Shown here piece after piece: positions 40,674-57,237 of a stretch of DNA of 64,000 nt; the first letter of the stretch is position 1, and every line of letters begins with the position of its first letter. A model generated the notes under the pieces. It had not been told where the DNA came from, did no database searches, and saw only the letters and a list, made by a program, of their open reading frames with translations. Where the stretch lies: positions 428,461-492,460 of the forward strand of contig JAUJYZ010001401.1 in assembly GCA_033675265.1 (NCBI GenBank), read 5' to 3'. Position numbers and translations under genes: made by a program. This DNA comes from Actinostola sp. cb2023. Taxonomy: Eukaryota; Cnidaria; Anthozoa; Actiniaria; Actinostolidae.

Positions 40674-42032
40674 TGGCCTTATATATACATACATACAATT
40701 TTATGGTGCATAAATTAATTTTGCAAATTAAAGACCAATAAATGGCAACCCATGCCTTGCATGTACACCTACATGTACTAAAACTATATAATTATAATAG
40801 AGTACAAACACTAAAACCATGAAACTGCTAACTTTAGTTAGTACTAAATAGTGCAATGTCTTTTGTTTTCTATTGTTTCATTGGTGCTATTTAGCACTAA
40901 CTAGTTTGTCCTGTTTCACGGTTTTAATGTTTGCACTCTAATATAGACTTTAAAAATATAGTGACAACCATTTTGGCTATAACCCCATCTCCCCTGCTTC
41001 CCCCCCCCCCCCCCCCCCCCTCCCCTCTGGGTTTATGTCTTCAATATTATAGGGACAGGTGCACATGCACCTGAATAGTACCCACCGCTAGACCACAACT
41101 ACTTGCAAGAGATAAACCAATAAAATTGATCGACTAATAATTAAAAAAACAATTTTTGAATTTATATTTTGCTAATAAAGTGTTTAATAGTCACTGCATG
41201 TTGTTTATTCATATTATTGTTTGAAGTCAACAAACATATAGCCTTGTTTTGTTACTCTAGTGGCATAAGCATATAAAAACATATGTATGTATGCAGACTC
41301 TGGCACTGTATTTATGCAATAGGAAAGAAGGGTGAGAATTAAAAGAATGCATACATGCACGCACCAGTCATTCATGACCAATGAGTCTGCATATGTTGCA
41401 TGTGCCTATGCACCTAAGTTATGTCCCTAGCATAAGTGTATACTAGGCTTTACTGTTATTATTATTATTACTGTCGCAATGCTATCATTAATTTATTAGC
41501 ATATATATTCTTCAAACTTGAATTCCTTGTTCAACTTTCTTGCAAAGAAGCTCGACTTTCCTATAATAATCAGTACTGTATATATTATTGTCCCATTCCA
41601 ACAATCAACAATCAAAAAAGTCACCTGCCCTCATTCTCTCCAGGGGGACTGTGCTCAGGGGAGCTCAGGGTCGATCTAGCTTACACCTAGTCTCCCAGCC
41701 GTGACGCAACGAAAACACGGCTGCGAGGGAGACTAGCTTACACCAATCAAGAGAGTTAGAGCACAATATTTGTTTTTGACATCTGATCTGACTTATTTAA
41801 ATAGGATTTTTTCATAAATTTATATTTCAGTGTATAAACCGAAATGTCCCAAATTTAAAAAAAATAAAGAATAAAGAAACGGAAAAACCAAGTTTTATGT
41901 TCAATCAAAGTGACTGATAAAATAAACTTGAAAAGTGCTCGACAAAGATAGCACCCAAACATGCACTTTTTTGTGGAAATGTGTCTCTTTCCATTCATTC
42001 ATTCGGCTCCATTTCATTTGACAGTATTTGAC

Positions 42033-42040
42033 GCATGCGC
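42033..42040. promoter_or_regulatory. NRF1-like palindrome upstream of SINHCAF
   Basis: GCATGCGC within ACGCATGCGCTG, 155 bp upstream of the SINHCAF start codon. It matches half of the NRF1 consensus well; function is inferred. Confidence 0.4.
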
Positions 42041-42194
42041 TGTGACGCAATACGACGATAACAAAGGACCAGTATAAGTTTATAATTCTTTAGACCGGGC
42101 ACTACAGGTAGAGAACAAGTCAAAACTGTGTAAAAAAAATCTCTGTTAAACCAAACATTTACGTTAACAACTGCTTATACTTCATACAGAAAGT

Positions 42195-45100
42195 ATGTTC
42201 TCTACGCATCGTCCCAAAATTTACCGATCGCGCCTCGGTTGTTGCATCTGCGGTGCAAAGTCGTCAAGCTCGCGGTTCACGTCTTCGTCGAAATACGAAG
42301 AACAATTTGGAGGCTGCTTCGTTTTGGACGGCAAACGCCAAGGAGAGATATGTAATGCCTGTGTCTTGCTTGTGAAACGATGGAGTAAGCTTCCCCAAGG
42401 AAGTACGAAGAATTGGAAGCATGTAAGTTTGTAAACGCATGGAGTAATTCTTGTTGAAGTCTTGTAAGAAGACACACGTACTCTTTGGTTTTGGGCATAG
42501 ATTTGTCGCTGTAGTTTTGTGATGTTTGAAAGTCAAACTTTTGAATCTCTAGGTTGTTGACAGTAAGGCTAACGTCAAGAGAACTACAAGGCCAAGGCGG
42601 GCTTCTAGTAAATCTGCTATTCTAGAGAATGGAAGCCACAAATCAGTGGACCTGGAAGTAGAAGATGTCCTCACGAAGGACGGAGCTACCGATCCTATGG
42701 ACGCAAATGGTAACCAAACTATATACTTTTAATGTCTTAAAAACACCTTCTGTTTTCACGCGATTGTCTTCAATTCTGTGGTATGTTTGTGAAACGTTTT
42801 AAAGCTTTGAATCGTCGCGTTCACACGCTTTGTCATTGAACATTTTGAAAGAATCATGTTCCTTTGAAACGAAGCGTGCGCTTGATGATAAGTTAAAAAA
42901 CTTTCACCCGGTCAAATATTCTTTGACTTGTGTAATAAGTTATATGGCTCTAAAAGGTCTCTGACGCATTAACCTTGCTTCGAAAGTCTTAACAACAAGT
43001 TGTTTTAAAGTTGTTGATGACTTAAACTAGTTGTCATTGAGATCTTGGAGTTTTTTAATACGAAATGACATTCTGATGTGAAGAAAATCTTTTGTTGATC
43101 GATCGACGCATTGAAGAACTTTGTAGTGGCTTTTCCGATTTGGTTCATCGAGACAAGTGGTGATCGTCACATATAAAATGTATTGACTAAAATCTATTGT
43201 CTAAAAGTTTTATGTACGTAGCCATTCGGAGGATTTTCCCGTATGACATTATAAAGGTGATCTCTTGCCTCGGAGGAAGAATTCATCACATGTTGGTTGT
43301 AAAAGTGTGTTTAATAATTATCATGACATAATCAAAAGATAGAGGTATCAAGCTAATATATTGTTTTACTATGTACATGTGTAGTATTAAGTTTAGTGAG
43401 GGTCACAAGTTTGTAAGTGTATTTCACTTTTATGTGTTACCCTCTTGAAATAAAGTCATCATCATCATCATATAATATTATAAAATGAATATTGTTATAT
43501 AAGCTTAGACTTAATTTTGCAAATCTCAGTGCTTACTCATTGGAATGAATCATTCAACAGAGTACCGTATTTCCTCGATTAAGCACCCACCCTAGATTAA
43601 GCCCCCCCCCCCCCCCCCCCTCGATTAAGCACCCCCTGCCCTCCCCTAAGAAATATTTTCAGTAAGAGATTACAGAATATGGCATACAACTTACATTTTA
43701 TTACAGTTATGGCATGTTTCTTTATGTAGTACCATATTATTTCCGAGTTCAAATCACGTTTTTTTAAAACAACGTGTGCTCATTACAATGGCAATTTCCG
43801 TTTAAAAATCGATTGAATTCCCGTGTGCTAAATTCTCTTTGAACAAGGCCGGTCGAATATTCTAAAATGTGCAATAACAAAAAATATTTAGAAAATAGGA
43901 AATAATCTTCAGCATATTTAGAATCTGCATTTATTCAGCTTTAAGAAAATGTATACTTTTATACATGTTGGACGAGTGGTTAGCGCGCTACGCGGCTTTC
44001 AGTGAACAGTGTCACGAAGGTCCCCTGGTACCTTAAGCGCCCCTCCCCCCCTCTTGATTAAGCGCCCCCTCTCGTTTAAGCACCCCCCTTGATCACAAAA
44101 TTTGAAATAAGCGCCCGGGCGCTTCATCGAGGAAATATGGTATATGACCCACTGTTACTGTAATTGTCATTCTGCATATTAAAAAGTTCAGAATCCTATA
44201 TTTAAGATTTTTTTAATTTTCAGTTGTTAGAGGGAGAAAAGCCACCTTCAGTGCTGTTTATAATATTTTGGCCCTGTGTCCAATCCTTCATGTACTGTCA
44301 GGGACTGCGGAGATGGATGGGGGGGACTATATGAGGGTTTATCATGTAATTTCAAAACTCATAGGACAAAAATATTTTTATCATAGCTGGAAAGAGCTCA
44401 TTGAAATTAGTAAAAATGTGAAGTTTGGAAAAAATCACTTCACAAATTGCGAAGATATGAAATTTCAAAAATCAAAATTTTATATGAAAACCTTTGCAAA
44501 TTTACACTGGTAGGCAACTCTTGCCTACCAAGGTTTTCATACAAAATTTCGATTTTTGAAAATTCATATCTTCGCAATTTGTGAAGCGATCTTTTCCAAA
44601 CTTCACATTTTTACTAATTTCAACGAGCTCTTTCCAGCTATGATGAAAATATTTTTGTCCTATGAGTTTTGAAATTACATGATAAACCCTCATTGGCCCC
44701 CTACTTTTAGCCAAAAAGGTTGTCACAATACATTGTTGTCTGATATGTATACTGGTCTACTAGTATATCTGGCCCCCCCACTTTCAGGAGTGCTCCGTGG
44801 TCCCTGACTGTATAGCTCATACCTACATCATGACTAATCTACAGGGTATGGCTGGTTAAATGTACGCTTCCTTGCCATTTCACCTTGTGGAATTATTGTG
44901 GTCTGCATGTCTATCTGCATTTGATTCTTACTTCCATCATCACTTTTACTTGGAAATTCTTTCGCCTCCCATTACTCTATTGTTTTGAAACTTGTTCAAT
45001 GGATGGTAAACACTGTCATTGTAAACAAACAAACAAACAAACATTAAATAATTTATGTTACCAAACTTAGGTGTGGCTTATTTGCAAGTGCAGGTACTAA

Positions 45101-45642
45101 GGCCAGGAATTGAACTACGTGTACATGCAGGCATATCATAATGGTGTGAGGCAAGAGATACATGTACAAACACTCAACCACCTATACGTATGCCCGCCAC
45201 AACATGGAAATGTATAATCTAATGAGCATATACGGTAATTATTTTTTGTTCTTCAGATATCGAAGATGGAAGTGACTGTCCTTCTCCACCATCTCTAGCA
45301 TGTGTGTCTCCAAGTCCACCACCCAGCGACACATCTGATGAATATTCTTCAGGTTCATTTACGTCACGCAATCAGTCGACAAAAGCGACCTCCTCAACAG
45401 CTTGTCAAACGTCGTTCCTGTTCCCCTCTTTAAAGTCATCGGCATTCAACAAGTTGCCATATATTGATCTATCGCTATGGAGACAAGAGGAAATTTGTTG
45501 TGGCATGATCTTCCGTGGCCCCTGTGGTGAGGTACTAGTTGATCCTAAACTGTTAAACCCATTTTGTACATGTTCTACAAGTCAACATAAAGTCAATGGG
45601 TATACAACACCAACCAAGAGCGTGTGCAAGATTCCCGTGTAG
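42195..45642 (+). CDS. SINHCAF: SIN3-HDAC complex-associated factor (FAM60A), complete
   Basis: SINHCAF is a subunit of the nuclear SIN3-HDAC corepressor. Exons: 42195-42422, 42553-42709 and 45257-45642 (TAG), giving 256 residues (human 221). Phases join exactly. The N-terminal signature is clear: MFSTHRPKIYRSRLGCCIC, AKSSSSRFTSSSKYE, GEICNACVLLVKRWSKLP and NWKHV; the paired cysteines look like a zinc site. The middle is low-complexity, rich in Lys, Ser and Pro. The conserved C-terminal block is LPYIDLSLWRQEEICCGMIF with GEVLVDPKLLNPFC. Intron 2 (2.5 kb) contains a TA-flanked 576-bp element and a 516-bp hairpin. The last 25 residues are not conserved with the human protein, so the exact C-terminus is less certain. 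Confidence 0.94.
43565..44140. mobile_element. 576-bp Tc1/mariner-type MITE in SINHCAF intron 2
   Basis: Ends CCGTATTTCCTCGATTAAGC and GCTTCATCGAGGAAATATGG are inverted and flanked by TA (43563-43564 and 44141-44142). Subterminal GATTAAGCACCCCC repeats recur at both ends, with a poly-C run at about 43602-43620. The interior contains a tRNA-like GGACGAGTGGTTAGCGCGCT near 43974. Confidence 0.8.
44295..44810. mobile_element. 516-bp near-perfect hairpin element in SINHCAF intron 2
   Basis: Outer ends CTGTCAGGGACTGCGGAG and CTCCGTGGTCCCTGACTG are flanked by TA (44293-44294 and 44811-44812). Inner arms of about 190 bp pair almost perfectly around GGTAGGCAACTCTTGCCTACC. Both arms read as short open frames in opposite directions, an effect of the palindrome. 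Confidence 0.85.
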
Positions 45643-45689
45643 ACTTCACAAAGACATTTCTCATGATGACACACTTCTTAAGGTAAAGA

Positions 45690-45895
45690 CATGGTGCAGC
45701 ATTGCATGCAATATTGCCAGCAATGGCATGGTTTTGGCGTGTGTTCACCTCTGTAATTTGTTGTATGCAATATTGCAGAAGTAGCTATAGGATCACATTG
45801 TACTTCAATAAGCTTGGCCACAACAATTGCAGGGGTGCAGGGACATGTACAATGTAGACTTAACCATATTGCAAGCAATTTTGCACCATGTATCT
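45690..45895. mobile_element. MITE related to the 89-bp satellite
   Basis: Left arm ACATGGTGCAGCATTGCATG and, inverted on the right, ATACATGGTGCAAAATTGC. The left arm continues CAATATTGCCAGCAATGG. This matches the satellite unit in DNAH1 intron 6 (ACATGGTGCAACATTGCATG then AATATTGCTAGCAAT), so the array and the MITE share an origin. Confidence 0.65.
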
Positions 45896-46225
45896 GGACC
45901 TCAAAGGAGCTCGATCATATCGATGCTCATATCATTTTTCTATCAACCAGTATACATGTACTTCAAATGTTTATATCTTTCCAAGTTTATCAACAAATAT
46001 TACTGTACTTAAAATAGTGTGATTTGATCTTGAATTGAAATATAAAGATTTTTAAATTACATATATACATGTCCGTGTAAGCACAATGTAAGTGATTTCT
46101 GATCAAGATGTCAATTCTCCTGGAAGCTCTTGGAGTTCTAAAAGAGAATTTGGATTTTGATCACTTACACTCTGTTCTTGCATGGACTTCTTCAATATTA
46201 ATATTATTGTAGACTGCAAAAGAAA

Positions 46226-46517
46226 CATACTCCACCTCTAGATCTTATCCTGTCTCTGAGTTGTCTTTGGATGCAAGAGTGGATGAGATGAAACAGCCGA
46301 GAAACCTCTAGATCTTATCCTGTCTCTGAGTTGTCTTTGGACGCAAGAGTGGATGAGATGAAACAGCCGAGAAACCTCTAGATCTTATCCTGTCTCTGAG
46401 TTGTCTTTGGACGCAAGAGTGGATGAGATGAAACAGCCGAGAAACCTCTAGATCTTATCCTGTCTCTGAGTTGTCTTTGGATGCAAGAGTGGATGAGATG
46501 AAACAGCCGAGAAACTC
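46226..46517. repeat. 70-bp tandem repeat, four copies
   Basis: The unit starts CCTCTAGATCTTATCCTGTC and ends GATGAAACAGCCGAGAAA. Copies differ at one position (GGATGCAAG versus GGACGCAAG). The last copy reads into a short open plus-strand frame; I do not consider it a gene. Confidence 0.92.
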
Positions 46518-46603
46518 CATTCATTCTTTCTTCACTTTCTTATTTCTTCATCAGTTACATTTATTACATTACTGGAATTACCACGCACAGCAATTATCAA
46601 CAA

Positions 46604-47106
46604 TAAGCCCTTTCACGGTTTTTCGCCGCTATTTTGAATTGGGACAAACTTGGCAAAATTTATAGAAATCTGGATCACTTTGACTTGCTGTAACTCCGCT
46701 CGATTTTGTTGGATTTTCAAAATGTAAACTTCGATAATCAGCAGGAATGCATGCCAGTTGTTGGAGTGAAAACAGTGACCGATGTAGGTGTTTTTAACTA
46801 CCATTTTCGAGTCTATCTTCTTTTCACGAATGTATCTTAACATTTCGAGCTAATTTGCATATTCACGTGCCGAATGTTTTATTTTGAAAACAAAAATCTT
46901 TTTTTCTCGATTTGTTGCCTTCCAATACCCATCATATTATAGGACATAAATAACAATGGAAACATCTTTTCTAAAATGGTAAGTTTTTAAAAATCCAACG
47001 AAATCTAGCGGAGGTACAGAAAGTCAAAGTGATCCAGATTTCTATTAATTTTGCCGAGTTTGCCCCAATTCAAAATGGCGACGAAAAACCTTGAAAGGGC
47101 TTATTT
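46604..47106. mobile_element. About 500-bp foldback element
   Basis: Ends AATAAGCCCTTTCACGGTTT and the inverse of AAACCTTGAAAGGGCTTATT. The arms (about 120 bp) include TTTTGAATTGGG and ATCTGGATCACTTTGACTT in inverse copies. Non-coding. Confidence 0.75.
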
Positions 47107-50034
47107 AGAAATAATAAGACAAAATACCCTTTTGCAGTGTACAATATAATAATATTAACTATGTTTTTGATACATTGATTAGCTACTTAGATAGACCAAA
47201 CTTTGATAGTATAATTATTAATAATAATATTATTGTAAACATTTTTTATCTAATATATTTTTGCAGATCTTTACATGTTGAATATATAATTATATAGTAG
47301 CATTTTCTTGGAAATCAAGCAAGCAATCTCTCCTAAATTCTCTGAAATCGGTACAAATTTATAATAATTATATTATCTTTTTTGATTTTGTAGTCCAGGG
47401 GTCACATACTCATGATTATATAAGCCTTACAAACCTTTTGAAATTTAACTTATAATACATACAGTGTATGCACCAGTTGATGAACCATTTGTCTGCAAAA
47501 CTATGGGGATACGACGAGAAAAACGAGAAATATAATTATATGATTATTTTATATATTTCAAATATTTTGTAAGGGCATTGAGAAATTGGAATGCACTAGA
47601 AATAAATTATTATTATTACCATTCGCATTAGGATTGTTCCTCTCTGCTTCATCAATCAGATTAGGTCGTTATAGTTTTATACACTTGCTTGAGTTCTGAG
47701 AAGTTCATTAGTTTTATAATGTCAACACATGTTTTTTATCTATGCTAAAAGTGTCTATTTTCATAAGCAACTATTTTATGTGATTGTTGGACATTGCTGT
47801 TATACAAACAAAGGACCTTGAAGCAAACAGTCCAAAAAATAATATATTTGATTACAAAGAAATAATGTAGCATTCTGCAGTCAATTCTCTCTGAAAGGAC
47901 ACATTTAGGATATACACCTTTGCCTGGTCCCTGTTCTAGCTGCTGCCCCAGGGGGGGTACCCAGGTATTAGAGTGACAAGCATGCAATGCCTTTTTGGGC
48001 ATCTGAAATTTGCAAATTTGGAGCACTTGTTGGGAGTAGCACATTTTTGCCAAGGAAAAAAATGGCCATTTTTGGGGTTGTGTTATGGACCGTACAGAAA
48101 TATTTTTAGTTGAGTTTTAACCGCACTTTTTGTATCTTCCTTACAGTGCAGTACTGATACATATACGGTAGTTGTGTATTAGAAATTCTCTCAATTTTGA
48201 AGGCAGGCACTTTTCTAATGCAGAAAGTCAAGTACATGTTACTGATATTAAGGGTGTCTAGTGATGTAGTGGAGAGTTGACCGTTAACATTTCCATACAC
48301 AAACATTTACAGAGATTTGGCTTTGATAGTTTTATACAGTGTTTGTGTCGCTTCAATGTGTACTTTTATAACAAACCTCGCTGCATGGCTGGAGTTCTGT
48401 TTTGTGTATTCAAGGTCCTTTGTATGTAGAACAGTTATAAATCCATTTTTTATTGATTAGATTATGAAGTTTTTTAATATCATGAATATTCCTTTATGAT
48501 TTGTATCAAATCTTCTGACATTTTTTAGCAAGCGCATATATTAATAAACATATTTGATGTATTTATTTGATGTCCTGCTTATCACATCCCGAAACTCCCA
48601 TGTAATAGGGGCGGGACGATCGTCGTCTCAGGGGTGTAAATTACGGGGTTTGGTATCACTTAGGGGTTTCACGGTGGAACACCAATATTTTTAGCCACCA
48701 AGGTATCATTTAGAGTACCACGCTAAAAATAAAAAATAAATCCGTCATACTGTGTTGGTGGTGTCATTAAAGTGGCTACAGCTCTTATTTGGCTGGCTGG
48801 CTGAATGGTATCAAAGCTTAAATCCACAACCAGGTTGGTATCCTTTAGGGGTTTAATTCAATTGTTCGCGCGGCCGATCAACCCCACCCATAGCACTAAC
48901 AAACCTGTAGCCCTTATACGTGAAATAGAAGTGTTAGTGTGGCCGAGAGACATTTAAGTTCACGATCTCCCGCACAACAGACCGTTAATCTTGAGCCAAC
49001 TAAGCAGCTTGGTTCAATCTCTTATATTAGCCAAAGGCGTGGCCATGATTTTTCTAGGGGAAATTGACAACTGACATACAGTCTTGTCATACGTCTTGAC
49101 ATGGACCAATCCGTAACAAGGAAACCGCATTTCTTAGAGTGTGAGTGATCTGTCCACTCTTCAGTTTATAGAATAGATGTTTCCGTAGCATATACTGACA
49201 GTGTCAATATACTTTTCCTTTAAACAGAGTGCGACTAACAGCAACTGAGGTAAGGCCGTAGAACTCTCATAAGTGAAGAAATCATATTTGATGCATTTCT
49301 GTACATTTGCATGCACTTTCAGTTCACTTGCGCGCTACTTTCTAGTTTACTACTTTAGACTCTCATTAACGTTTTTGCTCGAACAATTCCGGCTGTTTAA
49401 TCATTTATAAACCCCAGTTTACGCTATCAACGCAAGCACAATACCGGTGTTATTTCATCGACTGCATGTGAAAATTAATCATGCACAGGGAATTGAAGGG
49501 GGAGTGGACAGGGGCACGACACGACCCTGCAGTAAACACTATAGCGCAAGCAGAATCGCCGTAAGCCTCGCTTATGTTTGCGTCGGCCGGTTTTCACGGA
49601 CACAAGTTTTTACGCTTGCGCTGGAGCATTTTCATGACTGCATGCAGAGGGTCACTGCAGTATTGCACCTGGTTCGTATACTTGAATACTGACCCTATAG
49701 CCATGCATGGCTCACTGTGGCTCATTAGGCTTCCCAGAGTTCCCATGAAAGTTTGTCTTAGCAGTCTCAGCGCGCTATTTCCTGTACTTGTCAATCGCAA
49801 GGTTCGCAATAGAATTGTGTTCTATAGCTGTAACGTCCATATGGCGAAAGAAGTTTCAGTTTCTGATTTCATTTCAGTGATTTCCAGACAAAGCTCATGG
49901 TTTAATAAGTCGGTTCTTATATTGCGCATTTCACATTTTTCCGCGCGGGCTGCAAACGAAAGGCGCCGCGGCAGCCGAGCAGCTTGCAATCATGCAATCA
50001 TGTTAGTGTGTTATGCCTTCAATTTGAAGTAGGA

Positions 50035-50330
50035 TGTTGAACCGTGTAACAATCCCCTCATTCTTACGGAAGAGTTCAACAGGTTCTTTTAATGTCCCCC
50101 GTGAACAGGTTAGATTAGAGTCGGGAGACAGGATCTCAGATTTAAATTTAACGTCCTTATCCGAGAAGACGTGAAGGTCTAACCATTTGCAGACGTAATT
50201 ACAAAGGCAGCACCTTCTCCTCAATTATTTTACGACCCTGAGTAATGGTCCGGCCGGGACTTGAACCATGAACCTCCTGCGCAATAGACCGGTACTCAAC
50301 CAACTGAGCCAACCGTACGGCGGTTTTATT
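50035..50330 (-). mobile_element. tRNA-derived SINE
   Basis: Minus-strand head: A box TGGCTCAGTTGGTTGAGTAC and B box GGTTCAAGTCCCGGC, followed by a body of over 200 bp (GAAGGTGCTGCCTTTG, then GATAAGGACGTTAAA). The tRNA acceptor stem does not close, so this is a SINE and not a tRNA gene. A weaker relative is seen near 48950-49015. Confidence 0.75.
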
Positions 50331-53300
50331 AACATTGGCTTCAACATTCGTTCAACTTTTTATTCTATAAACAACTCAGTTAGAATAAAATAGTAGATGT
50401 TGAAAGCGTTTCAAACTTCCTTACAACGTGTAAGTTGAACATTGTTGAAACGCATTGAATCCGGTGATGTTGAAATAGATTTGAGTTAATTTTCCGTTTC
50501 AACTTTGCGCTTCAACATCACTGATTCTCTTAATTATAATTCAACATTTGTTTTTCAGTCCCGCGTCAGTATTGTGTTCGTCTCATGCAATTCAATAAGT
50601 ATGTGTCGGCCAACATTTTGTAAGTTTTTAAATGTTTCACTAATTGTTTTTCTATCTGTAAAAATAGGAAGGAATATGAGATGAGAATCTTGTCCTAATT
50701 GTTTTTTATGTAAAAACAATACATAGAATGACAATAGCGTCCAGGCTCCTAGGGCCTTTCTCTCCTAACATTTTAAAACCCCGGTCTGTGGAAAATGTTG
50801 GAAGACTAGGTTCAAGTGCCGGTTTTGATTGGCTGAATTAGTTACAAGATTTTCGAGGTGTTTGCCCTCGATGAAAGACTAGTGGAAAGTCAAAATGATA
50901 AAAGTCTTTTGTTAAGTGCTATCCCAAGTCAGTCCCAGTTTTCGAATCATTATGACGTTTGGCAAAGACAATACTGAAGAGTTGTGTTTGTCTTAATTTA
51001 ATTTTAATTTCATTTTTGAAACTGAACTAAATATTTGAAGAGTGTTTGTCAACTGAAAATTGATTTAATATCACCGTTTACTATTTAGCTAAATTATCAC
51101 GTTTCTTTATTTGTACGAATTTCAAATTGAGTTTTATGGAAGACCTGAATGATAATGTAACAGATCCAACCCAATAGGAAATAAGGGGACAGAGCAGTTT
51201 CGCCCTTGTTCTAGGATTGAACAAATTTCTCAGCAAATTTCTGACAATCATGATTACGTCATCACATGTTAAAATGTTAAGCACTAACCTCATTGATATT
51301 AAGATATCCCTATATAGTTTAATAGAGTGCCCCTCTCTGTACATGTCCCTTTATTTTCTCTTGATAACATAGTATAACTGAAGATCGATACCCCAAAGAA
51401 TATTACGATATACCAAGGCATATAGTTGGAGTGTCCCTCTCTCTACCCTTATATATTCTCTTGGTAATATATAAATTAAGATATCCCAAGGTCTATAGTT
51501 AGGGTGCCCCTCTCTTCCCCCCTTATATTCTCTTGGAAACATATACATTAACTGAGATATCCCAAGGCAAGGCCTATAGTTATATAGTAACCATAATTTT
51601 TTATATTTTCATTAAAGTGTTAGCACGTGTGCATGTATGAGCATTTCAGCGAATATTTTTAGTTGCTGGGTTACTATAGATTAGGGTATTCAAATACATT
51701 CGAACTTATTTGTCGAAACGCACATTAATTTACCAAGCGCATTGAGTGAGCCCGCCGGTACTCAGACATCATACAGGTAAGATAGATCAGTAAATTGAAA
51801 CACTGCGGTTAATTCGACCAGACTGATGGAGATTAAATTACGATGCAATCGCAAGCATTAGAAGTTTTTAAAGAAAAAAGAGCTGATATTCTTGATTAAT
51901 TTGAAGTCCATTTCAGCTAATTTCCAATGAGCGATTTCAAAGCTTGCTGCATCTGCGTTTTCCTAAACGAAACGATATATACGTGTAACCTGGGCCCTAC
52001 ACAAGTACTTTCCCACAAATCAAACACGCAAGTATTTCATCCGATATCCAATCACCGAGATGAGGGTCTTCAGTGAAAAAACTACTCGCGGTGCGCCTCG
52101 TTTTTGTAACCAACTTCGAATCGAGGTGTTTGGATATCGGGATGTCGAAGAACTCTTAATTTCTCGTGTTTGCCTATATAACTTCTCAAACAATTAATAA
52201 TTCTTGGAGACTGATCAGTTCAAAGCCAAAGCTCGCCAAACACATCTCAATCGACGGTATTAAATGCAGTTGGGAAAAGTTTTTTTGTTTTGTTTTTGTT
52301 TTTGCTTAAATCAGTGTCGATATATTTAGTTTATACAACTATAAATTGGGACACTATATAGTTATATAGAAGAAAATATAATATTCTTAATCTATTTAGA
52401 TATAGAACTTAAGAAGGGATTGGCACAAAACTGAATCAGGCCAATGGTAGGTAGTGTACTTAATTCCGTGACAATAGTTCACCTGCAAAAATATATTGAG
52501 TGTGAAATTCTAAAGGTGTGACCCTGAAGGATCACGGGACTTTCTATTCGCGACCATTTTCTTTATGAACGTCTCAGTTGCAGTCAACAAGAACATTGCG
52601 GTGAAAAAAATTCAAGGAACATTTTTTAAATGAGTTCGCTGAATGATCTGTTTGTGAAAACTAGCCAATTTGTACAGAGAGAGACTTGGTAAATAAATAT
52701 CTCTATATTGATCAAGTAATACCAACATTTGACACTAGATTAGATTAGATTAAAACAGGTTCGCTAAATCAACAATTAATATTAACCAAAACATACTTAA
52801 TTTTGTATGAAAACTAACATGGATTGTTTTTAGAAACTTCTGATAAAACTTGACATTTCCATGGTTTTCATTCAAGAGAAAACACCGATATGTTATCCAG
52901 CACTAAGTTTGACTAACTCCAACTAGTCGGCTACCGCTTGTTATCCCGTTACCAAGGCAACGCTGAGGAATGCATTTCATGAATATACAGCTAAACAACT
53001 ATTGCCTCCAATGGTACGTCGTGATTGGCCAATAGGAATTGTGATTTCAGTCACGTGTTCATTATGATTGTGACGTGTTTGAATTAGCGGAAGACAAGGA
53101 GAATGATATCGAGGTTAATACTAACAAATAATTAATCATCTCTTATATTTGTAATTTGTTTCGAGAAATAAAGTTATCATATTATTATCATTAATCATTT
53201 CCAAATCATTTGTGTACAGTAGCGGTTCCTTAGCAACTGTTGCCATGGCAACAATCAACCACGATACACAAGCGCGAATTATGGAACATATTTTAGCAAC

Positions 53301-53340
53301 AAATCTTAATTTCTTTATCACGCAGAGCGATACGTCCAAG

Positions 53341-57237
<3,897 letters not shown>

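Larger units (their letters stand above)
37624..42194. other. Intergenic region between the RRAS2-like gene and SINHCAF
   Basis: About 4.6 kb, no gene recognised. It contains foldbacks at about 38285-38427 and 38429-38815, a MITE at 38901-39082 related to 12758-12930, a MITE at 39673-39925, three copies of the AATTCTCC palindromic repeat (38138-38243, 39375-39470, 40139-40220), a foldback at 40566-40673, a poly-C run near 41001-41020 and a 48-bp hairpin at 41690-41737 (TAGTCTCCCAGCCGTG). Confidence 0.6.
45643..53340. other. Large intergenic region between SINHCAF and the secreted-protein pair
   Basis: About 7.7 kb with no gene recognised. It holds a MITE at 45690-45895, an AATTCTCC palindromic repeat at 46085-46185, a 70-bp array, a foldback at 46604-47106, a LINE tail near 49905-49995, a SINE at 50035-50330, a degenerate array of roughly 75 bp (three copies) at 51318-51590, and a loose inverted pair around 52035-52145 (CCGATATCCAATCACC). 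Between 47110 and 49900 I see only AT-rich unique sequence, and 49447-50032 is an open frame without family signature. Confidence 0.55.

Noticed and set aside
46471..46665. Open frame starting in the last 70-bp repeat unit, possibly an alternative SINHCAF end
   Set aside because: The upstream copies each contain a stop in the relevant frame, and SINHCAF already has a good stop at 45642.
49447..50032. Plus-strand open frames of 81 and 152 codons
   Set aside because: No family signature, no splice context, and the distal part overlaps a LINE tail.
50225..50310. Possible tRNA gene on the minus strand
   Set aside because: A and B boxes are present but the acceptor stem does not close and a long SINE body follows.
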